DNA of 64,000 nt from UBA1858 sp965262455. GTDB lineage: Bacteria > Pseudomonadota > Gammaproteobacteria > UBA4575. Under the pieces are notes generated by a model that ran no database searches, was not told the origin of the DNA, and saw only the letters and a list, made by a program, of their open reading frames with translations. Where the stretch lies: contig CBDHFH010000008.1 in the NCBI GenBank assembly GCA_965262455.1, positions 124,001 through 188,000 on the forward strand. Reading direction: 5' to 3'. Position numbers and translations under genes: made by a program. Positions 25,665 to 35,589 of the stretch are shown piece by piece (within the stretch, counting starts at the first letter, position 1; the number at the start of each line of letters is the position of its first letter).

Positions 25665-28214
25665 TTAATTTGTATCCAGTTTTTTCAGTTCATACAGCAA
25701 TTCTAAGGCTTGTTTCGGTGTTAAATCATCGGGCTGTATAGCAGCTAATTTCTCTAGTGCAGGATGTGGTTCTTCCGTTTCAATAGATAACGGTAACTGG
25801 GATTGAATGTCATCATGTGTCTGTGCCTGTTGTTCTAATAGTGCTAAGCGTTGTTTAGCACTTTTAATCACGCTTCTAGGCACGCCGGCGAGTTGCGCAA
25901 CTTGCAAACCATAACTCTGATTAGCAGGGCCGGGTTTGACGCTATGTAAAAACACAATTTCATCGTCATGCTCAATTGCGTCAATATGTATGTTGACGGC
26001 GCCTTCTATTTCATTGGCGAGAGATGTGAGTTCAAAATAATGGGTTGCAAATAAGGTCAGGGCGCGATTAATTCGCAGTAAATGATCAGCGCATCCCCAG
26101 GCCAGAGAGAGTCCATCAAAGGTGCTGGTGCCACGACCTATTTCATCCATCAGCACTAAACTGTTGGTGGTTGAATTATTTAGAATATTGGCGGCTTCCG
26201 TCATCTCAACCATAAAGGTAGAGCGACCAGTGTTTAAATCATCTGCTGCACCTACGCGCGTAAAAATACGGTCGATCGGCCCCAGTCGCGCATATTCTGC
26301 GGGCACATAACAACCGGCAAAAGCGAGTATTGTTATCAAAGCGGTTTGACGCATATAAGTCGACTTGCCGCCCATGTTAGGGCCCGTGATTAACAACAGT
26401 CTTGCATCAGGTTTAAGGTCAATATCATTAGCAATAAACGGCGTATCCTGAATGCGTTCTAGAACAGGATGACGGCCTTGTTTAATTTCAATGCCAATGT
26501 CGTCGGTTAACGTGGGTTGTACATAGTTGAACTCAATGGCCACGTGAGCAAAACATGCCAATACGTCGAGTTCTGACAAGGCATTAGCTATGAGTTGCAA
26601 GGGAGTTAGGTGTTCCAGTAATTGTTCGAGTATTTTCTCATACAAATACTTTTCACGACTTAATGCGCGTTCTTTGGCGCTGAGGACTTTATCTTCAAAT
26701 TCTTTTAACTCTGGTGTGATGTAACGTTCGACATTTTTTAGCGTTTGCCTGCGCGTGAATCGTGCTGGAATCTTTTCTGCTTGAAGCTTGCTGACCTCAA
26801 TGTAATAACCATGTACGCGGTTATAAGCCACTTTTAAGTTGCTTATACCTGTGTCTTGTTGTTCGCGTTGCTCAAGTTGAATTAAATAGTCATCTGCATT
26901 GGTATGAAGAGTACGAAGTTCGTCGAGCTCTTGATCGTAGCCGTGCGCAATGACGCCACCGTCTTTAATAAACGCGGAAGGTTCGTCTTGTAAGGAAGCG
27001 TTTAGTAAAGTAGTTAGTGCCTCGGGTGCATCAAGATCAGTTTGCAAACTATTTAATCGTCCTTCAGTGAAGATGGTTAAAATATTTTTTATCTGCGGCA
27101 GTTGAGATAAAGAATCTCGCAAGGCAGTGAGGTCACGTGGTCTGACCGATTGAATTGCAATGCGCGCGCGTATGCGTTCGACGTCTGCAATAAGCTTCAG
27201 CGCTGATTGCACTTCTGGGTAAGTATTCGTTTGAATTAAACTATCGATGGCATGATAGCGATGTTTAAGTACACTAAAGTTTAATGTCGGCTGCCCGATC
27301 CAACGACGCAAACAACGTGCTCCCATCGCGGTATGGGTATAATCAATCACACCAGTTAAACAGTGCTTACTCGTGCCATCAATTGATTGATCGATTTCTA
27401 AATTTTTGCGACTAATGGCATCAACAATAATGTAGTCATTGTGGCGTTGCACTCTGCAACCTGTGATATGCGGTAGCGCTTTGCGCTGTGTTTCTTTTAC
27501 GTAATGCAGTAATGCGCCGGCAGCCGAGATTGCACTAGGTAGGTCTTCACAGCCAAAGCCAACTAAATCTTTAGTGCCAAATTGTTCCCTAAGAGTACGG
27601 TAAGCGCTATCAAACTCAAAAATCCATTCCGCTTGTGTTTGAGTGTTACGTCCAGTTAAGTGTAGATTGGCATATTCCTGAATGATGATTTCAGCCGGTT
27701 TTAATCTTTCTAATTCCGCCTGCAGTTCTTGCTCATTAGCCATGCTTTGTAGCAAGAAATCACCTGAGCCAAGTTCTATGCTGGCGATGCCTAGCACATC
27801 ATTATGTTGATAAATTGCGCAAATATGATTATCTCTTTTTTGGTCGAGTAGATTCTCTTCGGTGATTGTGCCGGGAGTGACTATACGCACCACTTCACGC
27901 TTAACTAAGCCTTTAGAGGTGGCAGGATCACTGACTTGCTCACAGACAGCAATGGATTGACCGGATTTGACCAAGCGACCTAAATATCCCTCAGCAGCAT
28001 GCACGGGGACGCCCGCCATCGGAATCCGTTGACCATTTGAGCTGCCGCGAGATGTTAGAGTTAAATCCAGCAAGCGGGCAGCATGTTCAGCGTCTTCCAT
28101 GAACAACTCATAAAAGTCGCCCATGCGGTAAAATAACAGTTTGTCGGGGTGTTCCGCCTTGATGCCTAAATACTGTTGCATCATTGGTGTGTGTTTTTCA
28201 GTGGCCTGACTCAT
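25665..28214 (-). CDS. mutS: DNA mismatch repair protein MutS
   Basis: An 849-residue protein from ATG 28214; an in-frame TTG at 28247 adds 11 unlikely residues. The mismatch-contact motif GDFYELF is near residue 32, and the ABC-type ATPase has GPNMGGKST, the DEIGRGT Walker B and the FATHYFEL segment. It recognises mismatches and starts repair with MutL. It converges on the phosphorylase gene and diverges from pncC 90 bp away. Confidence 0.97.
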   Translation of the reverse strand: MSQATEKHTPMMQQYLGIKAEHPDKLLFYRMGDFYELFMEDAEHAARLLDLTLTSRGSSNGQRIPMAGVPVHAAEGYLGRLVKSGQSIAVCEQVSDPATSKGLVKREVVRIVTPGTITEENLLDQKRDNHICAIYQHNDVLGIASIELGSGDFLLQSMANEQELQAELERLKPAEIIIQEYANLHLTGRNTQTQAEWIFEFDSAYRTLREQFGTKDLVGFGCEDLPSAISAAGALLHYVKETQRKALPHITGCRVQRHNDYIIVDAISRKNLEIDQSIDGTSKHCLTGVIDYTHTAMGARCLRRWIGQPTLNFSVLKHRYHAIDSLIQTNTYPEVQSALKLIADVERIRARIAIQSVRPRDLTALRDSLSQLPQIKNILTIFTEGRLNSLQTDLDAPEALTTLLNASLQDEPSAFIKDGGVIAHGYDQELDELRTLHTNADDYLIQLEQREQQDTGISNLKVAYNRVHGYYIEVSKLQAEKIPARFTRRQTLKNVERYITPELKEFEDKVLSAKERALSREKYLYEKILEQLLEHLTPLQLIANALSELDVLACFAHVAIEFNYVQPTLTDDIGIEIKQGRHPVLERIQDTPFIANDIDLKPDARLLLITGPNMGGKSTYMRQTALITILAFAGCYVPAEYARLGPIDRIFTRVGAADDLNTGRSTFMVEMTEAANILNNSTTNSLVLMDEIGRGTSTFDGLSLAWGCADHLLRINRALTLFATHYFELTSLANEIEGAVNIHIDAIEHDDEIVFLHSVKPGPANQSYGLQVAQLAGVPRSVIKSAKQRLALLEQQAQTHDDIQSQLPLSIETEEPHPALEKLAAIQPDDLTPKQALELLYELKKLDTN

Positions 28215-28304
28215 AGCGGATAGTTTAACGCTTAATAGATTGAGCAAATATAATCATATTCGTGTTATTTTCTTACTTTATAGTGCAAGCAGTAAACTAG
28301 AGTT

Positions 28305-28778
28305 ATGAGTCAAATAATCACTCATGTCGCTGAACGTTTAATGTCTCAACAATCTATGCTGACAGTGGCAGAGTCATGTACAGGTGGCTGGTTGGCAAAG
28401 CGATGCACCGATCTGCCTGGAAGCTCTGCCTGGTTTGATCGCGGATTTGTTACCTACAGTAATCAAGCGAAGCATGACATGTTAGGTGTGAGTGAGGAAA
28501 CCCTACAGAAGTATGGTGCAGTCAGCCAACAAACCGTTGAAGCCATGGCTGCGGGTGCTCTTAATCACAGTCTTGCCGAGTGGAGCATTGCTATATCAGG
28601 GGTTGCCGGGCCGGATGGAGGCACGGAGGTGAATCCAGTAGGAAGCGTTTGGTTTGCTTGGATGAAAACAGATCAACCTGTGATAACGAGTAAACAGTTA
28701 TTTAGCGGTGATCGCACATCAGTTCGGAAACAATCTGTTGAGTTTGCTTTAGAAAAATTATCTAAGTTATTGAAATGA
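28305..28778 (+). CDS. pncC: nicotinamide-nucleotide amidase (CinA C-terminal type)
   Basis: A 157-residue protein made of the CinA C-terminal domain alone: VAESCTGGWLAKR (about 21-33), PGSSAWFDRGFVTYSN, SGVAGPDGG and VGSVWFAW are the family blocks. It deamidates nicotinamide mononucleotide to nicotinate mononucleotide in NAD recycling. It overlaps the thpR start by 4 bp (ATGA). The mutS-pncC-recA order is conserved in gammaproteobacteria. Confidence 0.95.
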   Translation: MSQIITHVAERLMSQQSMLTVAESCTGGWLAKRCTDLPGSSAWFDRGFVTYSNQAKHDMLGVSEETLQKYGAVSQQTVEAMAAGALNHSLAEWSIAISGVAGPDGGTEVNPVGSVWFAWMKTDQPVITSKQLFSGDRTSVRKQSVEFALEKLSKLLK

Positions 28779-29299
28779 AAACGCGACGATTATTTTTAGC
28801 TTTTTGGCCTAATGAGAGCCAACTTGAGAAACTACATGAGATTCAATGTGATTATGCCGGCTGGGGAAAAGAAGTACATCCTGAGAACTTTCATGTAACA
28901 CTTTTATTCTTGGGTAATATTCCACATCATGTCACCGACTGTTTGATTCAAAATGTGCAAGATATTCCAGTGCAACCGTTTCGCATGCGGCTGGATCGAT
29001 TAGGCTATTTTGATAAAACAAAAATATTTTGGGTGGGCCCTACAGATACTCCCCGCGAGCTAGAAAGCCTGTATAGAAGTGTTCGCAACTGCGCACAGCA
29101 TTGTGGTATTTCAAAACTGAGCAAGCGCTACGTGCCACATGTATCACTATTAAGAAATTGTGAAGTACCAATCACTAACCCTAATTTTTCGCCTATCGAT
29201 TGGGAAGTGGAAGAGTTTCACTTGGTAGAGTCACGTTTAGATAAAGACCACGCACGCTACTACACCGTTGACAGCTTTCCCTTAGTCAATCTCGTGTAG
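28775..29299 (+). CDS. thpR: RNA 2',3'-cyclic phosphodiesterase
   Basis: A 174-residue 2H phosphoesterase. The two catalytic motifs are HVTL at 40-43 and HVSL near residue 127. The protein is of the ThpR/LigT type and opens 2',3'-cyclic phosphates at RNA ends. Its ATG overlaps the end of pncC, so it is translationally coupled to it. It lies before recA with a 118-bp gap. Confidence 0.92.
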   Translation: MKTRRLFLAFWPNESQLEKLHEIQCDYAGWGKEVHPENFHVTLLFLGNIPHHVTDCLIQNVQDIPVQPFRMRLDRLGYFDKTKIFWVGPTDTPRELESLYRSVRNCAQHCGISKLSKRYVPHVSLLRNCEVPITNPNFSPIDWEVEEFHLVESRLDKDHARYYTVDSFPLVNLV

Positions 29300-29345
29300 A
29301 CTGCGCATCCACACACTATTAATATACCTTGTTAGATTCTGAACT

Positions 29346-29357
29346 AGCTAATTAGCT
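29346..29357. promoter_or_regulatory. palindrome in the recA upstream region
   Basis: A perfect 12-bp palindrome, AGCTAATTAGCT, lies 61 bp before the recA start. No consensus gammaproteobacterial LexA box (CTGT-N8-ACAG) is visible. It may be a divergent SOS operator or a chance palindrome. Confidence 0.25.
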
Positions 29358-29417
29358 CTAAGTATCTAGCCTGTCATTTATTAACTACAAATACTACTTA
29401 AGAAGCCGAGGTAATTC

Positions 29418-30464
29418 GTGGAAGAAGATAAAAAGAAAGCGCTAACAGCAGCCCTAGGGCAAATAGAACGTCAGTTTGGTAAAGGGGCGGTCATGCGCTT
29501 AGGGGATGAAGTGGGTCCACGAAATATTGATGTGATTTCAACCGGGTCTTTAGCACTTGATGTTGCCCTGGGGATTGGTGGATTGCCTAAAGGTCGCGTG
29601 ATCGAAATCTTTGGTCCAGAGTCTTCTGGTAAAACTACGCTCACATTACAAGTGGTCGCTCAGTGTCAGAAAAAAGGTGGCACGGCCGCCTTCGTCGATG
29701 CTGAACATGCGCTCGATCCATCCTATGCTGAGAAACTTGGAGTGAATGTTGATGACTTATTGGTATCTCAACCGGATACGGGTGAACAAGCGTTAGAAAT
29801 TACTGACATGTTGGTGCGTTCAGGCGCAGTGGATTTAATTATTGTCGACTCAGTGGCTGCACTGACACCACGCGCAGAAATTGAAGGTGACATGGGTGAT
29901 TCTCACATGGGCCTACAGGCTCGTTTAATGTCACAAGCGTTAAGAAAGTTGACTGGTAATATCAAGCGTTCCAATACCATGGTGATTTTCATCAACCAGA
30001 TTCGCATGAAGATTGGTGTCATGTTTGGCAACCCAGAAACAACCACTGGCGGAAATGCGCTTAAGTTTTACTCTTCTGTGCGCTTGGATATTCGCCGCAT
30101 TGGTTCGATTAAGAAAGGTGATGAAATACTCGGCAATGACACGCGTGTGAAAGTTGTCAAGAATAAGATGGCGCCACCGTTTAAGACTGCAGAATTTGAA
30201 ATTCTTTATGGCGAAGGGATTTCGCGCACTGGCGAATTAATTGATTTAGGTGTAGCGCATGATCTCGTTAAGAAAGCCGGTTCTTGGTACAGCTACAAAG
30301 AAGATCGTATTGGCCAAGGGAAAGAGAATGCTAAAGCATTTTTAAATGAAAACCCTGAAATTATAGAAGAGTTAGATAATTTGTTGCGTGCCAAGTTGTT
30401 ACCTGATTTAAGTGACTATACTCCAGAAGATTCAGAGGAAGAGGCCGAGACTGCTGAAGCCTAA
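29418..30464 (+). CDS. recA: recombinase RecA
   Basis: A 348-residue RecA, full length. It has the Walker A GPESSGKTT at about 68-76, the loop L1/L2 region (PRAEIEGDMGDSHMGLQARLMS and GNALKFYSSVRLDIRR) and an acidic tail (DYTPEDSEEEAETAEA). It makes the strand-exchange filament and is the SOS co-protease. The start is GTG at 29418 after GCCGAGG. Its last 53 bp overlap a recX frame, so the two are cotranscribed. Confidence 0.98.
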   Translation: MEEDKKKALTAALGQIERQFGKGAVMRLGDEVGPRNIDVISTGSLALDVALGIGGLPKGRVIEIFGPESSGKTTLTLQVVAQCQKKGGTAAFVDAEHALDPSYAEKLGVNVDDLLVSQPDTGEQALEITDMLVRSGAVDLIIVDSVAALTPRAEIEGDMGDSHMGLQARLMSQALRKLTGNIKRSNTMVIFINQIRMKIGVMFGNPETTTGGNALKFYSSVRLDIRRIGSIKKGDEILGNDTRVKVVKNKMAPPFKTAEFEILYGEGISRTGELIDLGVAHDLVKKAGSWYSYKEDRIGQGKENAKAFLNENPEIIEELDNLLRAKLLPDLSDYTPEDSEEEAETAEA

Positions 30465-30915
30465 ACAAACGACCCCAACACCCGGGCGTGATGCCTATTA
30501 TGTCGCTGTCGATTTACTCTCTCGACGTGAGCATTCTCGCGTCGAGCTTGAATCTAAATTATCCAGCAAAGGCTTTAGTGATGAGCAGATAGCCAGCGCT
30601 ATGGAGCAACTTCTAGCTCATGGGCTTCAAAGTGATGAGCGCTATTTAGAGGATTTTGTCCGTTCGCGAGTATTGAAAGGGTCAGGGCCATTAAAAATTG
30701 CCCATGAATTACGTGCACGTGGAATTGATTCTTCGACATTAGATGACTACCTAGCCAGCCAGACTATTGATTGGTTTGACGTCGCAAGCGCAACTTACCA
30801 AAAAAAATATCGTTCAAGTGATGAAATAGATGCTCGTGAACGGGCTAAACGAGTCCGCTTTATGCAATCAAAAGGTTTTCCTAGTGATATAATTTTCCGC
30901 CTATTTCGGTCATAG
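30412..30915 (+). CDS. recX: RecA regulator RecX
   Basis: A 167-residue RecX in its three-helical-repeat layout: VDLLSRREHSRVELESKLSSKGFSD, the LLAHGLQSDERYLEDFVRSR repeat and GPLKIAHELRARGID. It limits RecA filament extension. The GTG at 30412 lies inside recA; no ATG is available. The true start could also be downstream after the recA stop (about 30464), since the first 20 residues are basic and not family-like. Confidence 0.88.
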   Translation: MTILQKIQRKRPRLLKPKQTTPTPGRDAYYVAVDLLSRREHSRVELESKLSSKGFSDEQIASAMEQLLAHGLQSDERYLEDFVRSRVLKGSGPLKIAHELRARGIDSSTLDDYLASQTIDWFDVASATYQKKYRSSDEIDARERAKRVRFMQSKGFPSDIIFRLFRS

Positions 30916-31094
30916 GACGATCAAACGCTGATCACTTTTGTCGAAGATGGTTTGATGACACCGATGGCATTGTGTGGAATTCGCTAGCAGAATATACAAC
31001 TAATGTAATGGATGAAATAGTAAGTACTTAAGCTGACGAAGTTTGTTGACTGTTGTTTAAGTAATGCAAATAAACGCTATTAGGAAATTTGGCA

Positions 31095-33692
31095 ATGGAA
31101 GGTAGTGCACAAGTACGCAACGCATTTTTAAATTACTTTGAGGATCATGGGCATACAAAAGTCCCAAGTAGTTCGCTGGTGCCTGCATCAGATCCAACCT
31201 TGTTATTTACAAATGCCGGTATGGTTCAGTTTAAGGATGTTTTCTTAGGCAAAGACAAACTTGCCTATTCACGTGCCACATCCAGTCAGCGTTGTGTGCG
31301 TGCAGGAGGAAAACATAATGACCTGGAAAATGTCGGCTACACAGCTAGACATCATACTTTCTTTGAAATGCTCGGTAACTTCAGTTTTGGCGATTATTTT
31401 AAAGATGAAGCTATCCACTATGCCTGGGAGTTACTGACCAAAGAAATTGGTTTGCCCAAAGAAAAATTATGGGTGACAGTATTCGAGGAAGACACTGAAG
31501 CCGAATCAATATGGCTTAACAAGATTGGCGTTAATGAAAATCAATTCCGCCGTATTGGCGCAAAAGATAACTTTTGGGCGATGGGCGATACAGGTCCCTG
31601 TGGACCTTGCACGGAAATTTTTTATGATCACGGTGATCATATTGCGGGCGGGCCTCCGGGCAGTCCGGATGAAGATGGCGACCGTTACGTGGAAATTTGG
31701 AATCTGGTTTTCATGCAGTATGAGCGTGATAAGGCGGGCAGCTTAAATCCATTACCAAAACCCTCCGTAGATACTGGCATGGGGTTAGAAAGATTGTGCG
31801 CGGTCCTGCAAGGTGTGAACAGTAATTATGACACCGATTTGTTTCAAGGCTTGATTAAAGACATTGCCTCATTGGCAAAAGTTAGCGATCTTACTAATCC
31901 TTCATTAAAAGTGATTGCGGATCATATTCGTTCATGTAGTTTTTTAATTACTGATGGTGTACTGCCTTCGAATGAAGGTCGCGGTTATGTATTAAGAAGA
32001 ATTATTCGACGCGCTGCTCGACATGGCCATCGACTTGGCATGAATGAACCTTTCTTCCATCAACTTGTAACACCATTGATTGACACTTTTCATGGGGCCT
32101 ATCCAGAGCTGATAGAAAACAAAGAAAAAGTGCAGCGTGGTCTGTTAAATGAAGAGGAACGCTTCAGTGAAACACTGGAGCAAGGTATGCGCATATTACA
32201 AGATGACATTGATAATATGCAGGGCAATACTATTTCAGGTGATACCGTTTTTAAGCTTTATGATACCTACGGATTTCCAGTAGATTTAACTGCTGATATT
32301 GCACGCGAAAAAAATCTGCATTTAGATCTCGAAGGTTTCGAAAATAATATGCAGCAACAACGTGAACGTGCACGTGATGCCAGTCGATTTGATGGTGCTT
32401 ATGATGTTGCGCTTGATGTTAAATCGGTGACTGAGTTTACTGGCTATGAGCATTTGCAAGGTGGCACGCAAGTAAGTGAAATATTTCGTAACAATCAATC
32501 TGTAGAGAGCTTGTCTGAAGGAGAAGAGGGCATTGTCATGCTGCCACAAACGCCATTCTATGCCGAATCTGGTGGGCAAGTAGGTGACTCTGGTTTGCTT
32601 GATGGCAATGGTTTTAAATTCCTGGTAAATGACACGCAAAAGAAAGGCCCGGCATTTGCGCATATAGGTAAAATGATAAAGGGTAAGTTATCTGTCAACG
32701 ATGATGTGGTTGCACATGTTGATGCGCAACGCCGTGCAGCGATCGTGTTAAACCATTCTGCTACCCATTTAATGCATGCCGCTTTGCGCCAGGTATTAGG
32801 TAAACATGTACAACAAAAAGGGTCACTGGTTGACCCAGATAAGTTACGCTTTGATTTTTCACATGATGCGCCTGTTACAGATGAAGAAATTGCGCGCATT
32901 GAAGCTATTGTTAATCAGCAAATACGCAATAATACAGCAGCCGAAGCACGCTTAATGGACAAAGATAAGGCTTTAGCGGCGGGTGCCATGGCACTGTTTG
33001 GTGAGAAGTATGGCGACGAAGTAAGAGTATTATCCATTGGCGATTTTTCTGTGGAATTATGTGGCGGTACACATGTGGAGCGCGCAGGCGATATTGGCTT
33101 GTTTAAAATTATTGCTGAAACCGGAGTGGCTTCAGGCGTGAGAAGAATTGAGGCAGTCACTGGCGAACAGGCATTTAACTGGCTACAAACAACAGTAGCT
33201 AACTTCAATAAAACTGCACACATTTTAAATGCGCGTATCGAAGATGCACCACTGAAAGCTGAAAATGCAGCTAATCGAATTAAACAATTAGAAAAAGAAT
33301 TACAACAACTGAAAGCAAAGCTGGCGTGTCAAGCGAGTGCAGACATTGAGAGTCATGCGGTCGATATAGAAGGTATCAAGGTGCTAGCTCATCATATTGA
33401 AGGCGCTGATGCCAAAACCCTGAGGGAAACGCTTGATCGTTTGAAAGATAAATTAGGTAGTGCTGCGATAGTGTTAGGTACCACGAGTGAAGACAAAGTA
33501 AATTTAGTCGCCGGTGTGACAAAAGATCAAACAAGTCGTATTAAAGCGGGCGATTTAGTGAATGTGGTTGCCACACAAGTTGGCGGCAAGGGTGGTGGCC
33601 GCCCAGATATGGCTCAAGCGGGTGGTAACAACCCAGCAGCACTTGATCAGGCTTTAAAAGGTGTACCCGATTGGGTGCGCGAGCAAATTTAG
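31095..33692 (+). CDS. alaS: alanyl-tRNA synthetase
   Basis: An 865-residue AlaRS from ATG 31095 (TAGGAAA 7 nt upstream; TTG at 31089 is less likely). The class II aminoacylation domain has FEMLGNFSFGDYFK and the GLERL active-site region. The editing domain has HSATHLMHAALR and the zinc set ELCGGTHV. The C-terminal DHHA1-like region (QVGGKGGGRPDMAQAG) completes it. Position between recX and lysC is typical of gammaproteobacteria. Confidence 0.97.
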   Translation: MEGSAQVRNAFLNYFEDHGHTKVPSSSLVPASDPTLLFTNAGMVQFKDVFLGKDKLAYSRATSSQRCVRAGGKHNDLENVGYTARHHTFFEMLGNFSFGDYFKDEAIHYAWELLTKEIGLPKEKLWVTVFEEDTEAESIWLNKIGVNENQFRRIGAKDNFWAMGDTGPCGPCTEIFYDHGDHIAGGPPGSPDEDGDRYVEIWNLVFMQYERDKAGSLNPLPKPSVDTGMGLERLCAVLQGVNSNYDTDLFQGLIKDIASLAKVSDLTNPSLKVIADHIRSCSFLITDGVLPSNEGRGYVLRRIIRRAARHGHRLGMNEPFFHQLVTPLIDTFHGAYPELIENKEKVQRGLLNEEERFSETLEQGMRILQDDIDNMQGNTISGDTVFKLYDTYGFPVDLTADIAREKNLHLDLEGFENNMQQQRERARDASRFDGAYDVALDVKSVTEFTGYEHLQGGTQVSEIFRNNQSVESLSEGEEGIVMLPQTPFYAESGGQVGDSGLLDGNGFKFLVNDTQKKGPAFAHIGKMIKGKLSVNDDVVAHVDAQRRAAIVLNHSATHLMHAALRQVLGKHVQQKGSLVDPDKLRFDFSHDAPVTDEEIARIEAIVNQQIRNNTAAEARLMDKDKALAAGAMALFGEKYGDEVRVLSIGDFSVELCGGTHVERAGDIGLFKIIAETGVASGVRRIEAVTGEQAFNWLQTTVANFNKTAHILNARIEDAPLKAENAANRIKQLEKELQQLKAKLACQASADIESHAVDIEGIKVLAHHIEGADAKTLRETLDRLKDKLGSAAIVLGTTSEDKVNLVAGVTKDQTSRIKAGDLVNVVATQVGGKGGGRPDMAQAGGNNPAALDQALKGVPDWVREQI

Positions 33693-33712
33693 CAACCTAG
33701 AAACATTTAGCT

Positions 33713-34957
33713 ATGGCAGTGATTGTCCAAAAATATGGTGGTACCTCGGTAGGCACAGTGGAGCGCATCGAGAATGTCGCCAATAAAGTGATTAAATATC
33801 GCGACCAAGGCGACGATGTCGTGGTAGTCGTGTCAGCTATGAGTGGTGAGACCAATCGTCTCGTGTCACTTGCGAGTGAAATATTAGGGGAAACGCCGCA
33901 TGGCCCTGAACTTGATGTACTGTTATCGACAGGTGAACAAGTCACCATTGCATTACTTAGCATGGCGTTACAAAAAAGAGGTTACCCAGCCATCTCAAGA
34001 ACAGGATGGCAGCTGGAAATCCAGACTGATAACGCCTGTAATAAAGCACGCATTGAAAATATTGGGACAGGTAAAATTAAATCTCAACTAGATCAAGGAC
34101 GTGTGGTGGTTGTGGCAGGGTTTCAAGGTATTGATGCGGAAGGCAACATCACAACGCTTGGACGCGGTGGATCTGATACAACTGCCGTGGCATTGGCCGC
34201 TGCAATCAAAGCTGATGAATGCCAGATATATACAGATGTTGATGGTGTCTACACAACGGATCCACGTGTGGAACCAAATGCACGTCGACTTGAGCAGATC
34301 ACGTTTGAAGAAATGCTCGAGATGGCCAGTCTTGGATCCAAAGTATTGCAAATTCGAGCGGTTGAATTTGCCGGCAAATATAAAGTCCCATTGAGAGTGT
34401 TATCTACGTTTGAAGACGGCCCCGGGACATTGATTACAACTGAGGAAAACCAAATGGAACAAGCAAAAATAGCGGGCATTGCTTTTAATCGAGATGAAGC
34501 ACAGCTGACTGTAAAAGGTGTTCCTGATCAGCCTGGCATTGCGGCGAAAATTCTTGGGCCCATTTCACGTGCCAATATCGAGATCGATATGATTGTACAA
34601 AATGTCGCCTGGGATAATACCGCTAATTTCACCTTCACCGTGCATCGCAATGATTATCCGCGTGCGTTAAAGATCCTCCAAGATACCGCTAATAAGCTAG
34701 GGGCGACGACCGTGAATGGTGATGATAGTATCGTAAAACTGTCATTAGTCGGTGTCGGTATGCGCTCTCATGCCGGGATCGCCAGCCAAATGTTCGAAAC
34801 TCTGGCACATGAAGGCATAAATATTAGGATGATCTCGACTTCAGAAATAAAAATCTCTGTTGTTGTGGACGAGAAGTATCTAGAATTAGGGGTACGTTGC
34901 CTGCATGAGACATTTGAACTTGCCGGCGAAGGTGTAGAAGAATCATCAACAGCTTAA
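33713..34957 (+). CDS. lysC: aspartate kinase
   Basis: A 414-residue monofunctional aspartokinase. It starts with VQKYGGTSVG (about 5-14), the kinase core includes GRGGSDTTAVALA and TDVDGVYTTDPR, and two ACT domains follow (about 265-400). It phosphorylates aspartate, the first step to lysine, methionine and threonine. The ACT domains bind lysine or threonine for feedback. It follows alaS by 20 bp and comes before csrA. Confidence 0.97.
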   Translation: MAVIVQKYGGTSVGTVERIENVANKVIKYRDQGDDVVVVVSAMSGETNRLVSLASEILGETPHGPELDVLLSTGEQVTIALLSMALQKRGYPAISRTGWQLEIQTDNACNKARIENIGTGKIKSQLDQGRVVVVAGFQGIDAEGNITTLGRGGSDTTAVALAAAIKADECQIYTDVDGVYTTDPRVEPNARRLEQITFEEMLEMASLGSKVLQIRAVEFAGKYKVPLRVLSTFEDGPGTLITTEENQMEQAKIAGIAFNRDEAQLTVKGVPDQPGIAAKILGPISRANIEIDMIVQNVAWDNTANFTFTVHRNDYPRALKILQDTANKLGATTVNGDDSIVKLSLVGVGMRSHAGIASQMFETLAHEGINIRMISTSEIKISVVVDEKYLELGVRCLHETFELAGEGVEESSTA

Positions 34958-35066
34958 TTTGGAGAGAAACTAAGGAAAAACAAGGATTTCTAGACATAGG
35001 CCAATAAAAACAATAACTTATCTATGTTCTAGGGGTAGAGTAAATAAAAAATAATTATAAAAACAT

Positions 35067-35081
35067 ACAGGAATAGGAGGA
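35067..35081 (+). promoter_or_regulatory. candidate CsrA sites in the csrA leader
   Basis: ACAGGA (35067-35072) and AGGAGGA (35075-35081) give three GGA motifs just before the csrA start; the last two overlap the ribosome site. This is how CsrA represses its own translation in E. coli. Confidence 0.5.
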
Positions 35082-35088
35082 CCGGGGC

Positions 35089-35268
35089 ATGTTGATACTA
35101 ACCCGTAGGGTCGGAGAGACCTTGATGATCGGAGATGATGTGACCGTAACCGTGTTGGGTGTTAAAGGTAATCAGGTTCGCATCGGCGTGAGTGCGCCCA
35201 AAGATGTGGCAGTGCATCGTGAAGAAATCTATGAACGGATTCGTAAAGAAAAGGAAGTCGATGCTTAA
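35089..35268 (+). CDS. csrA: carbon storage regulator CsrA
   Basis: A 59-residue CsrA: MLILTRRVGETLMIGDDV start, VKGNQVRIGVSAPKDVAVHREEIYERI end. Arg44 and the N-terminal LTRR block bind RNA. It is a global post-transcriptional regulator that binds GGA motifs in leaders. A strong GGAGG ribosome site precedes the ATG. The csrA-tRNA-Ser order is the conserved gammaproteobacterial one. Confidence 0.98.
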   Translation: MLILTRRVGETLMIGDDVTVTVLGVKGNQVRIGVSAPKDVAVHREEIYERIRKEKEVDA

Positions 35269-35325
35269 CGACAAACTAGTGTAATCACGCTGTTTTCTTG
35301 TACGTCTAATAATTACTCTAAATTA

Positions 35326-35418
35326 GGAGAAGTGGCCGAGTGGCTGAAGGCGCTCCCCTGCTAAGGGAGTATACGGTTTATAGCCGTATCGAGGGTTCGA
35401 ATCCCTCCTTCTCCGCCA
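35326..35418 (+). tRNA. tRNA-Ser (GCU)
   Basis: A complete class II tRNA. The acceptor stem GGAGAAG pairs with CTTCTCC, with discriminator G and encoded CCA (35416-35418). The anticodon loop 35358-35364 has GCT at 35360-35362. A long variable arm (ACGGTTTATAGCCGT) is present and the T loop is TTCGAAT. It reads AGC/AGU and is the likely integration target of the island that follows. Confidence 0.98.
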
Positions 35419-35422
35419 TTAA
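35392..35422 (+). other. candidate left attachment site (tRNA 3' end)
   Basis: The tRNA 3' part, AGGGTTCG (35392-35399) and CCGCCATTAA (35413-35422), is shared with 44856-44889. A perfect 14-bp palindrome, TCTCTGATCAGAGA, follows at 35429-35442. Confidence 0.45.
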
Positions 35423-35589
35423 GTCTTGTCTCTGATCAGAGATGATTAAATAAGAATTAAATTTTTTAAGAATTCAGGCACTTGCATGGATAGGTTTGAT
35501 GTATCTGTGCGTCAAATCGTAACTTGTTACCTATTTGTTATTCAAAAATGTAAAGATGTCTCAGTTCGGATTTTTGCGAGTCACGTTTG

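Noticed and set aside
29300..29417. Standard LexA box for recA
   Set aside because: No CTGT-N8-ACAG or close variant was found by reading both strands.
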